Of a stretch of DNA of 64,000 bases, positions 8,858 through 15,880 are shown piece by piece; position 1 is the first letter of the stretch; every line of letters starts with the position of its first letter. Below the pieces are notes generated by a model. That model had not been told where the DNA came from and did not search any database. It saw nothing but the letters and a program-made list of their open reading frames with translations. Position numbers and translations under genes: made by a program. Source of the DNA: Zavarzinella sp. (GTDB lineage: Bacteria; Planctomycetota; Planctomycetia; Gemmatales; Gemmataceae); NCBI GenBank assembly GCA_041399155.1, contig JAWKTI010000005.1:310001-374000 (forward strand). The letters run 5' to 3'.

Positions 8858-9220
8858 GTGTTACCAACGACTGATCCACTGCAACCGGAACGCTGTGCCG
8901 AACTGCTTTACGCACTGGCAGCCCCGGAACGGTTGAAAATTGTGCGTTATCTGGCCGATGGGCCCCACACGGTTACGGAAATCTCCGAATCACTGGATAT
9001 TCCTGCGGTCAATTTGTCGCACCACCTGCACGTGCTGAAGGTTTCCCACCTGATCCAGGGGAAAAAACGTGGGCGATTTGTGCTCTACTCGCTGATGGAT
9101 GGCGTGCTCAAAGAAGTGGTGGCTGCTGGTGTCCCCGCAGATGCCCTGAACCTGGGGTGCTGCCAGATTGTGATGCCGCTGGAGAAAGTCAGTGCCGCGA
9201 ACCAACCCAACTGTGAATAG
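8858..9220 (+). CDS. ArsR/SmtB family transcriptional repressor
   Basis: This 120-residue winged-helix protein has AAPERLKIVRYLADG, then TVTEISESLDIPAVNLSHHLHVL (recognition helix region) and the wing GKKRGRFVLYSL. The usual ELCVCDL metal site in helix 3 is absent. Cysteines sit at the N-terminal PERCAELL and in a C-terminal LGCCQ pair, so a different thiol site is likely. GTG 8858 has AGGAG six bases upstream; an in-frame GTG at 8834 has none. It lies 50 bases before an aquaglyceroporin gene in the same direction, the arrangement known from arsR-aqpS type arsenic loci. It probably represses itself and the channel gene. Confidence 0.88.
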   Translation: MLPTTDPLQPERCAELLYALAAPERLKIVRYLADGPHTVTEISESLDIPAVNLSHHLHVLKVSHLIQGKKRGRFVLYSLMDGVLKEVVAAGVPADALNLGCCQIVMPLEKVSAANQPNCE

Positions 9221-9269
9221 CCCTCTATATAAACAATTAAATATATAATACACAATTGCACTGGGTGCC

Positions 9270-9953
9270 ATGATCTACTCGTTACGCAAACAGTTAACAT
9301 CTGAACTGCTGGGCACCTTCGCATTGGTGTTCGCGGGAACCAGTGCCATAGTGCTGAACAGTACAGGTACTATCACCCACGTGGGCATTTCGCTGGTATT
9401 TGGGCTAGTGGTATTCTCATTAATTTCCACCTTGGGCGATGTTTCCGGGGCCCACCTCAACCCTGCAGTAACCATTGGATTCTGGGTGGCACGTCGTTTT
9501 CCTGCGACAAAAGTGCTACCATACATAGCCGCACAACTGGTGGGGGCAATTCTGGCCAGCCTTACGGTGAATCTGCTTTTTCCCCACCACCCCACGCTGG
9601 GGGCAACCTTACCTGCAGGCCCACCGTGGCAATCGTGGGTGCTGGAATTATTGCTGACAGGCGGCCTGATGTTTGTGATTCTCAGCGTATCCACGGGTGC
9701 GAAGGAAAAAGGGATTACAGCCGGTCTGGCAATCGGCAGCGTCATCGCACTGGAAGCCCTGTTCGCTGGCCCGTTCAGTGGTGCGTCCATGAATCCCGCC
9801 CGCTCAATCGGCCCTGCCCTGATTTCTGGGAATCTGCAGCACCTCTGGGTCTACCTGACGGCACCGGTCGCAGGTGCTCTGCTGGCCGTGCCCACCTGTC
9901 GGTGCGTGCGGGAAGAGAATTGCTGCACCACCCAAAAGGTAATCGCCGCCTGA
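9270..9953 (+). CDS. MIP family aquaglyceroporin, possible arsenite channel
   Basis: This 227-residue protein has six predicted membrane helices and both channel motifs: NPA at 64-66 (SGAHLNPAVT) and NPA at 175-177 (SGASMNPARS), with the filter arginine at 178. The C-terminal tail is cysteine-rich (PTCRCVREENCC), which is unusual for the family and might bind thiophilic metalloids. The ArsR-type gene immediately upstream suggests a metalloid role such as arsenite efflux down a gradient, as for AqpS. No arsenate reductase gene is visible here. Glycerol or water transport remains possible. Confidence 0.9.
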   Translation: MIYSLRKQLTSELLGTFALVFAGTSAIVLNSTGTITHVGISLVFGLVVFSLISTLGDVSGAHLNPAVTIGFWVARRFPATKVLPYIAAQLVGAILASLTVNLLFPHHPTLGATLPAGPPWQSWVLELLLTGGLMFVILSVSTGAKEKGITAGLAIGSVIALEALFAGPFSGASMNPARSIGPALISGNLQHLWVYLTAPVAGALLAVPTCRCVREENCCTTQKVIAA

Positions 9954-9969
9954 TTCAGCCAACGAGCCA

Positions 9970-10536
9970 CTAATCGCCCGCATCGCCACTGAAGCCTTTA
10001 AAGAAAGACACTAAGCCCAATATAAACAGGATCGGTGGGTAAATGAAAATCCTCCCTGCAGCAAACCCTAACCCGAACCAGACCACCGCACCGAGCATCA
10101 TGAGCAAACCCGTCACGGTATTGCCATTCCACCGATCTACGGGTGGCCTTTCAGGGCGTTGGCGAGCTCGTCTCTCCTGTTCCGCCTGTTTGATTTCTTC
10201 GCGGTAATAGCGAGAAGGATCAATCGTTGGCCGCGAGGTAGGTTGTGAGTAAGGTTGTGGTTCTGCCCACGATTGCCTGGATGTGTTGTTGTCGTCATCA
10301 TCATCCATCAACGCCCGTGCCGCCAGATCATCGGCATCTTCACTGCTCGAGTTCGACGCATGGGTTGGTACAGGTTCATCCACCACATCGTCCATATCGA
10401 CCAAATATTCTTCCCGTTCAATGACATAGGGAACCTCACTGACCGCATGACAATCCGGACAGCGGATCCGTTTGCCGGCAAACTCATCTTTTAAGTTGCG
10501 TGTTTTCCCACAAACGCAGGTAAATGGAATAGGCAT
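9970..10536 (-). CDS. Zinc-ribbon membrane protein of unknown function
   Basis: This 188-residue protein has an N-terminal zinc ribbon: CVCGK at 7-11 and CPDCH at 26-30. A long acidic, disordered linker with a run of five Asp follows, then a charged helix (YYREEIKQAEQERRARQ) and two hydrophobic segments at the C-terminus. Zinc-ribbon plus two-helix proteins are very common and poorly understood in planctomycetes. It converges with the channel gene, only 16 bases from its stop, with no obvious terminator between. I do not assign a role. Confidence 0.8.
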   Translation of the reverse strand: MPIPFTCVCGKTRNLKDEFAGKRIRCPDCHAVSEVPYVIEREEYLVDMDDVVDEPVPTHASNSSSEDADDLAARALMDDDDDNNTSRQSWAEPQPYSQPTSRPTIDPSRYYREEIKQAEQERRARQRPERPPVDRWNGNTVTGLLMMLGAVVWFGLGFAAGRIFIYPPILFILGLVSFFKGFSGDAGD

Positions 10537-10696
10537 CTTTTCTCGTTTTTAAGGCAAAACCGCCATAGTAGCGGAAAATCTGTGCGCTACAAAAACGAAA
10601 ACAGCATTATGAAATATTTTTAATGAATATATCAGACGTGACAGCATCAGAATCATGACATTTGGTAGGTTCTGATTATTCACAACAAAGCATTCC

Positions 10697-11908
10697 CTAC
10701 CCCATCTTCGGTGGGCGGAAGGCCCAGACGGTGGTGTCGGCGAGGATCACGAACACTTGGTGGCGGGGGTCAAAGTAGCCCAGGCGTTTGCTCCCTTTTG
10801 GAATCGGGTCGCCCGTGGGTGTCAGTGGGGTCCAGGTTACCTTATCCGGCGAGTACCACCAGAAGCGATCCGATTCAAAGTGGAACAGCAGTCCCCCTTT
10901 GTTGGTGGTGTCTTCGTAAAAGATCGAGCGGGCATCGTGGCCGTATGGTGTTTTGCCATCTTCTTTGTTGCCTGCACGCACCTGAGACCAGGCATTTTTG
11001 GCAATATCGTAGTGGAATGTATCGTAATGGCGGTGCACCACCAGCAATTTGCGGTGGGGATCGTAATAGCCAATCTGTTCTGGCTGTGGGGCCTGTTTTT
11101 CGAAGACTTTTTTATCGCCGTTTTCCTTTAAGTCCTTCCAGGTATTGGACTTACGATCGTAAAGCCAGGTCGCCTGCATTTGCCAGTTGTTGGTATGCCA
11201 GATGGTGCCTTTCAATTCCGGCACGTATTCCAGCATGCCACCGAATGGTGCTTTAGGATACGGAGGTGGCGTGGGCAGTGCCTTCCATGTGCCAGTTTGG
11301 GGATAAAACGCCCACAGTGGGGCACTTTCATCCAAGGTTTTCGGGTCGCCGCCGAGCTGCTCTACCGATTTTTTGCGATCGGTGACCCAGGTATTCATCA
11401 GCAACATCGCTTTGTCAACGGGATCGTAAGCCAGCCCCCACCAGGAATGAGCAATGATGGCCGGCCCACCTCGCTTGGTCATCAGAATGCCATCTTTATA
11501 GACAACATCGCTGAAATCCTTGCCAATTCCGGTGTAATCTCGGGGCAGGTCCGGTGCGTATAGCATCGACCAGGTCATGGTGGTCAGGTCGAACTCCCAC
11601 GCATCGTTGATGCGGTGGGGCACATTATGGTTCGCCCCACAGAACAGTGCTCGCTGGCGTTCGGGTGCCCAGACCATTTTCAAAGTAAAATCGCGGGCTT
11701 TCGGCCCGGTGGCATCCAGCCGGAACTTCTTCGCTGTTTCATTAAACTCCCCCACTACTTTGGCTTTGCCCAGCAGTTTCCCCTCACCCGGCTTCAGCGT
11801 GCTGATGGCGGTACTGGAAGCAGTTTCTTCGGCAGTCAGTGTCGTGGGCAGAAGGGCAGCACCAGTCAGGCAGCCCGTTTGTTGCAAAAATGTGCGTCGT
11901 GTGTTCAT
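10697..11908 (-). CDS. Tat-exported kelch-like beta-propeller protein
   Basis: This 403-residue protein starts MNTRRTFLQQTGCLTGAALL, a twin-arginine signal (RRTFLQ) followed by a hydrophobic core, so it is exported folded. The body is a series of beta blades with kelch-like wording: WGLAYDPVDKAMLLMNTW, YPQTGTWKALPTPPPYPKA, YDRKSNTWKDLKENGDKK and FHYDIAKNAWSQV. I chose ATG 11908 because GGGACGG precedes it and it places the Tat motif at the N-terminus; the frame stays open upstream to 12013 without meaning. The fold suggests binding or scaffolding in the periplasm, with no catalytic motif visible. Confidence 0.82.
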   Translation of the reverse strand: MNTRRTFLQQTGCLTGAALLPTTLTAEETASSTAISTLKPGEGKLLGKAKVVGEFNETAKKFRLDATGPKARDFTLKMVWAPERQRALFCGANHNVPHRINDAWEFDLTTMTWSMLYAPDLPRDYTGIGKDFSDVVYKDGILMTKRGGPAIIAHSWWGLAYDPVDKAMLLMNTWVTDRKKSVEQLGGDPKTLDESAPLWAFYPQTGTWKALPTPPPYPKAPFGGMLEYVPELKGTIWHTNNWQMQATWLYDRKSNTWKDLKENGDKKVFEKQAPQPEQIGYYDPHRKLLVVHRHYDTFHYDIAKNAWSQVRAGNKEDGKTPYGHDARSIFYEDTTNKGGLLFHFESDRFWWYSPDKVTWTPLTPTGDPIPKGSKRLGYFDPRHQVFVILADTTVWAFRPPKMG

Positions 11909-12057
11909 GATTCCGTCCCACGGTGGGAAAGTAGAGAAAAAATGGATCGATCGGAGCGTGTACTGGATAGTAAACCGTGCCACACTGGGAACGCAAGCAG
12001 AAAATGCGGGCAATTTTACGCTGAATAGCTAGTAAATTGATTCAGGCTGGAAACAGG

Positions 12058-12222
12058 TCAGCGGTTTTGCCGTTCCTGTTCCTGAACGCGTTTCATCTCT
12101 TCTTCCGATTTCTTTTTCTGCTCTTCGGTCATTTCCGCGGGGCCTGACTGTTTGGAACTATCACACCCCAATTGTGGGAGTGTGGCCAATGTCAAGACGG
12201 CTGCAACAATCAATGATCTCAC
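12058..12222 (-). CDS. Small lipoprotein (54 aa)
   Basis: The GTG start at 12220-12222 opens a short frame of 54 codons. It has a hydrophobic signal (LIVAAVLTLATLPQLGC) with the lipobox cysteine at residue 20, then a Glu/Lys/Gln-rich helical tail (MTEEQKKKSEEEMKRVQEQE). GAGG lies nine bases upstream. It starts 15 bases after the stop of the DUF1559 gene on the same strand, so the two form a small operon. Short lipoproteins after DUF1559 genes also occur at 42440-42892 in this window. The lipobox and the ribosome site support a real gene despite its size. Confidence 0.72.
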   Translation of the reverse strand: MRSLIVAAVLTLATLPQLGCDSSKQSGPAEMTEEQKKKSEEEMKRVQEQERQNR

Positions 12223-12237
12223 GTGGGGATACCTCAA

Positions 12238-13098
12238 TTAGTTGCTGAAACTGCTGAAATCTACTACTTGACCATCCGAAACGTGGGTCAGATTGTAGAA
12301 AGCGGTCTGGTTTACGCTGAACCGGATAAACTTGACCGAGCCATCGGCCAGCACACAGTTAAACCCACCCGTGTGAGAGGAGCCAAAGCGGTCCTGAAAA
12401 CCAGCCGTCACACCACGGGCGCGTTCTCTGTCGGAACGTGGCACACCATTACCAAAACGGTGGATATCTGTTTCCCAGCCTGGGTTAAACGGGTTTTCGT
12501 TGTCGTCGCAGCAGGTGCCACCCACTTGACCCAGATCGTTCAGATCGACGTTCTTTTCCCCCACCATCAGGGTGTTGGAGGTGCCATCCTGAATCAACTC
12601 AATCCGAATTGGTGGGGAACTGGAAATACGCACCACACCATTTAAGCCGTTACCATTCCCCGCACCTGCGTTAGCAGCGTAATCAATTCGCGAGTGGGAA
12701 CCAAACAGCCGTGGGGCCCGTCGGGAAGGACAATAATAGGTTTTCACGATACTGGCATACACTTGATTGTGATCTGTCAACCGGTGAATATTGTCCTGTT
12801 CAAGGTAGGGCAGAATGTGGTAAGCCCATGACCATTGGTCGCGAACGTTGTGTTCCCCTTGGCAGCAGGGATCGCCATCGGGTGCGTTCTGCCCACCAAA
12901 GGGTAAACGACCCTGGCTATCTTGAAAATTGTGGAACGCCAGCCCCAGTTGCTTCAAATTGTTGGCACATTGGGAACGGTTGGCTGCTTCCCGCACTTTC
13001 TGTACGGCTGGCAACAAGAGGCCAATTAAAATAGCAATGATGGCAATCACCACCAGCAGTTCAATGAGGGTGAATCCCCCACGTCGATCATAAGACAT
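12238..13098 (-). CDS. DUF1559 prepilin-like protein
   Basis: This 286-residue protein has a type IV prepilin leader and helix (GGFTLIELLVVIAIIAIL from residue 7) with the conserved Glu at +5. It continues with LLPAVQKVREAANRSQC and NNLKQLGLAFHNF, the start of the DUF1559 domain. The C-terminal H-x9-DG type ending is visible in SSHTGGFNCVLADGSVKF. DUF1559 proteins are strongly expanded in planctomycetes and are thought to build surface pseudopilus-like structures; the exact role is unknown. The prepilin peptidase is not in this window. It is followed by a small lipoprotein gene. Confidence 0.95.
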   Translation of the reverse strand: MSYDRRGGFTLIELLVVIAIIAILIGLLLPAVQKVREAANRSQCANNLKQLGLAFHNFQDSQGRLPFGGQNAPDGDPCCQGEHNVRDQWSWAYHILPYLEQDNIHRLTDHNQVYASIVKTYYCPSRRAPRLFGSHSRIDYAANAGAGNGNGLNGVVRISSSPPIRIELIQDGTSNTLMVGEKNVDLNDLGQVGGTCCDDNENPFNPGWETDIHRFGNGVPRSDRERARGVTAGFQDRFGSSHTGGFNCVLADGSVKFIRFSVNQTAFYNLTHVSDGQVVDFSSFSN

Positions 13099-13382
13099 GT
13101 TCTGGTACCTTGTTTAGTTTCGATGAGGAAATAATGAAACGATGTTAATATAACTGACAGAGTAAATGCTTGTCAATGAAATAATTTTTCACCATTTCGC
13201 GCTGTACCACCCGCCGGTGGCACAACTTCAAAAGGAGCATTTTTCATAACTGCTTTCCATTGAAGTGCTTGTGGCGATTTTCTGCAATTTTCGCCGTGCC
13301 GTGGACTTCAATCCCTATAATGTCGATAAGGTTAGTAGTGTTCCCCTCAGATCGGAGTTGTTGGTTGGATACCCAGATACCC

Positions 13383-14093
13383 ATGTCAGAACAGGAAATC
13401 GCCACTGCGAATACCCAACTGGCTGGGCAAAGTCCTGAAGCGATCTTACGTTGGGCAGTAGAGCAATTTCACCCCAAATTAATGATGGCCACCGCCTTTG
13501 GGGCCGAAGGGTGCTGCATCCTGCACATGCTGGCGGATATCGAAAAGAGCGTCCACGTCATTAATCTGGATACGGGCTATCAATTTGCTGAAACCCTGGA
13601 ACTCCGTGAACGCATCCTTCAGAAATACGGTATTGCGGTAGAAATGGTTCGCCCCGATACCACCGTGGAAGAGTACGAAGCTGCCCACGGTGGGCCTTTG
13701 TATGTGCACCGCCCAGACCAATGCTGTCTCGACCGCAAAGTAAAGCCACTTCGCAAAGCTGTGGTGGGCTATCATGCCTGGATTAGTGCCATACGCAGCG
13801 ACCAGACACAGCACCGTCAGGCGGCAAATATTGTCCAGTGGGATCCCAAGTTTCAACTGGTGAAAGTGAACCCACTGCTCGGTTGGACGAAAAAAGATGT
13901 CTGGAACTTCGTTGTGAAACACGATGTCCCTTATAACCCACTGCACGACCAGGGTTACCCCAGTATTGGGTGCTGGCCATGCACCGCACCCGTTGCGGAA
14001 GGTGGGGATGAACGCTCCGGGCGTTGGGCAGGCAGCCAGAAAAAAGAATGCGGCTTACACGTCATCGAACACGATCAAGGATCGGGAATTTGA
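13383..14093 (+). CDS. cysH: Adenylyl-sulfate (APS) reductase, thioredoxin-dependent
   Basis: This 236-residue enzyme of sulfate assimilation reduces APS (or PAPS) to sulfite in the cytoplasm. The four iron-sulfur ligands are visible: CC at 114-115 (CCLDRKVKPL) and Cys197/Cys200 (SIGCWPC). The catalytic cysteine is in ECGLH (222-226). The cluster ligands mark the APS-using branch, not the cluster-free PAPS reductase of E. coli. ATG 13383 fits the family length; the open frame further upstream is not homologous. One base separates its stop from the Rrf2 regulator, and sat follows, so the three form an operon. Confidence 0.95.
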   Translation: MSEQEIATANTQLAGQSPEAILRWAVEQFHPKLMMATAFGAEGCCILHMLADIEKSVHVINLDTGYQFAETLELRERILQKYGIAVEMVRPDTTVEEYEAAHGGPLYVHRPDQCCLDRKVKPLRKAVVGYHAWISAIRSDQTQHRQAANIVQWDPKFQLVKVNPLLGWTKKDVWNFVVKHDVPYNPLHDQGYPSIGCWPCTAPVAEGGDERSGRWAGSQKKECGLHVIEHDQGSGI

Positions 14094-14094
14094 C

Positions 14095-14589
14095 ATGAAT
14101 CAATCGGTCGATGATACGATATCAGGCAGAAATATTACTGCAAACTCCCGCACCATTCGGTTTCCGTTCTACACGGCACGCACCGAATATGCCTGTCTGG
14201 CAATGCTGGAGCTGGCAGCCAGTTATGGCACCTCCGCACCAGTGAGACTTCGCCAGATTGCCGAAAAACACAATATTTCCCACCGTTTTCTGGTGCAGAT
14301 TTTTCTGCAATTAAAAGCAGCCGGGCTGGTGCGTAGTGCCCGCGGTGCTGGTGGGGGCTACTTTCTCGGCAGCGATCCAAAATCAATCGCAGTTTACGAT
14401 GTGGTGAAAGTTGTCGATTCCACGATTCAAACGGAAAACGGCAATCTGCCCGAACATCCATTTCTGCGTGCGGTGCACCAGTTGTGGACCGATGCCATGC
14501 ACACCCAGATGAAGTTACTGCAACAGTGCTCGCTGGCCGACCTTTTAGAACGATCCCAAGAACAATTTGATGCGTCGTATCAAATCTGA
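14095..14589 (+). CDS. Rrf2 family transcriptional regulator (CymR-like)
   Basis: This 164-residue winged-helix protein carries YTARTEYACLAMLELA (28-43), IAEKHNISHRFLVQIFLQLKAAG (recognition helix) and the wing RGAGGGYFLG (83-92). The three clustered cysteines that hold the Fe-S cluster in IscR and NsrR are absent, so it belongs to the cluster-free group, which includes CymR, the cysteine metabolism repressor. It lies between cysH and sat and very likely controls this operon in response to sulfur supply. It has an extra 25 residues at the N-terminus. Its stop codon overlaps the dyad element at 14587-14600. Confidence 0.9.
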   Translation: MNQSVDDTISGRNITANSRTIRFPFYTARTEYACLAMLELAASYGTSAPVRLRQIAEKHNISHRFLVQIFLQLKAAGLVRSARGAGGGYFLGSDPKSIAVYDVVKVVDSTIQTENGNLPEHPFLRAVHQLWTDAMHTQMKLLQQCSLADLLERSQEQFDASYQI

Positions 14590-14600
14590 GAATAAATTCA
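14587..14600. promoter_or_regulatory. TGAGA-N5-YTCA dyad, copy 1
   Basis: TGAGAATAAATTCA begins on the stop codon of the Rrf2 gene and lies 20 bases before the sat ATG. It is one of eight copies in the window. Here it sits in the only gap within the sulfate operon. Confidence 0.45.
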
Positions 14601-14620
14601 TTAAAATTTCAGGAGAAAAG

Positions 14621-15880
14621 ATGGCGGATTTAATTCCACCCCATGGTGGAGTGCCGGAAGTAGTGAACCGAACCCTTGCTGGCGAAGCAGCAACAACCTT
14701 TGCCAGCCAGACCCAGTCTGCGGTGACGATTCCCGTCAGTGATGCGGATCTGTCGACTCTGTACCGCATTGCCGATGGTGGGCTGTCGCCACTGATTGGT
14801 GCGATGACCAAAGACGAATACCACCAGGTGCTGGAAGAAGAGGTGATCGTCCGTGGTGGCAAAAAATATGCCTGGACCATCCCACTGGCCTTTCCGGTGG
14901 CAGAAAGTCTCGCCAAAACATTAAAAACTGGTGAGAATTATACATTAACCAACGAAGCGGGTGTTTCTGTGGGCCAAATCATGCTCACAGATGTCTATCC
15001 GTGGGATAAAGCCAAGTATAACGCTTCGGTTTACTCCACCATCCGCACCGACCATCCTGGGGCACGCATTGCCCTGCAGGATGAACGTACCTGGCTGATT
15101 GGTGGCACCATCGAAGCTCTGCCACCTGCCAAGCATCCGGAATATGGCGATTTTGTACTGACCCCACGTGAAACCAGAGCACTTTTTGCGTCAAAAGGCT
15201 ACCAGCGAGTGGTGGCATTTCAGACCCGCAACGCCCTGCACCGTGCCCACGAATATGCACTGGTGGTGGGCCTGGAACGTCTGACCCGAGAAGGGTTTAA
15301 TGCCGCAGCCGTGCTGAATCCACTGATTGGCGAAACGAAGAGCGACGATGTGGATGCAGTCACCCGCATGCGAACCTACAAAGCCATCATCGATGAAAAG
15401 GTGCTGGGTGAGGGGGATATCGATACCGAACTGTGGCAGCAGGTGGGCAAAAACTTCATCGATCGCGTGCATCTGATCGGACTGGACATTAAGATGTTCT
15501 ACGCAGGCCCGAAAGAAGCCATTATGCACGGTATTTACCGCCAGAACTTCGGCTTTACCGATATTATTATCGGCCGGAAACATGCCGACGCACCGTACGA
15601 TGACGGCACTGACATCTGGGATGGTCTGGACGCACAGAAAAAGTTCGACACGTTAAATGGCGAATTGCTGATCAACCCGGTCAAAGTGGGCTTTGCCGCC
15701 TTCTATGAAGAACTGGGCCGAGTTGCTCTGGTCGACGATCAGGCAGGCAAAGGCTGGAAACCAGTTTCTATCAGTGGTCGGGAATTACGGGAACAGTTGA
15801 AAAACGGCATCCTGCCCGACCCACGGATCCTGCGACCAGAAACCGCCTCGCTACTGATCAAGAAATACCAGTCGCAGTAA
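14621..15880 (+). CDS. sat: Sulfate adenylyltransferase (ATP sulfurylase)
   Basis: This 419-residue monofunctional ATP sulfurylase makes APS from sulfate and ATP, the step before APS reductase. The nucleotide-binding motif QTRNALHRAHEYAL is intact, and GRKHADAPYDDGTDIWDG is the second conserved block. Ala replaces the more usual Pro in QTRNPLHRAHE. The start ATG 14621 has an ideal AGGAG six bases upstream. No APS kinase domain is fused. Its 3' end overlaps the stop region of the leftward SIR2 gene by 23 bases, so the two genes share coding sequence tail to tail. Confidence 0.96.
   Translation: MADLIPPHGGVPEVVNRTLAGEAATTFASQTQSAVTIPVSDADLSTLYRIADGGLSPLIGAMTKDEYHQVLEEEVIVRGGKKYAWTIPLAFPVAESLAKTLKTGENYTLTNEAGVSVGQIMLTDVYPWDKAKYNASVYSTIRTDHPGARIALQDERTWLIGGTIEALPPAKHPEYGDFVLTPRETRALFASKGYQRVVAFQTRNALHRAHEYALVVGLERLTREGFNAAAVLNPLIGETKSDDVDAVTRMRTYKAIIDEKVLGEGDIDTELWQQVGKNFIDRVHLIGLDIKMFYAGPKEAIMHGIYRQNFGFTDIIIGRKHADAPYDDGTDIWDGLDAQKKFDTLNGELLINPVKVGFAAFYEELGRVALVDDQAGKGWKPVSISGRELREQLKNGILPDPRILRPETASLLIKKYQSQ

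Noticed and set aside
13316..13321. TATAAT as a promoter -10 box for cysH
   Set aside because: No matching -35 hexamer at 17 bases, and planctomycete promoter consensus is not secure enough to call it.
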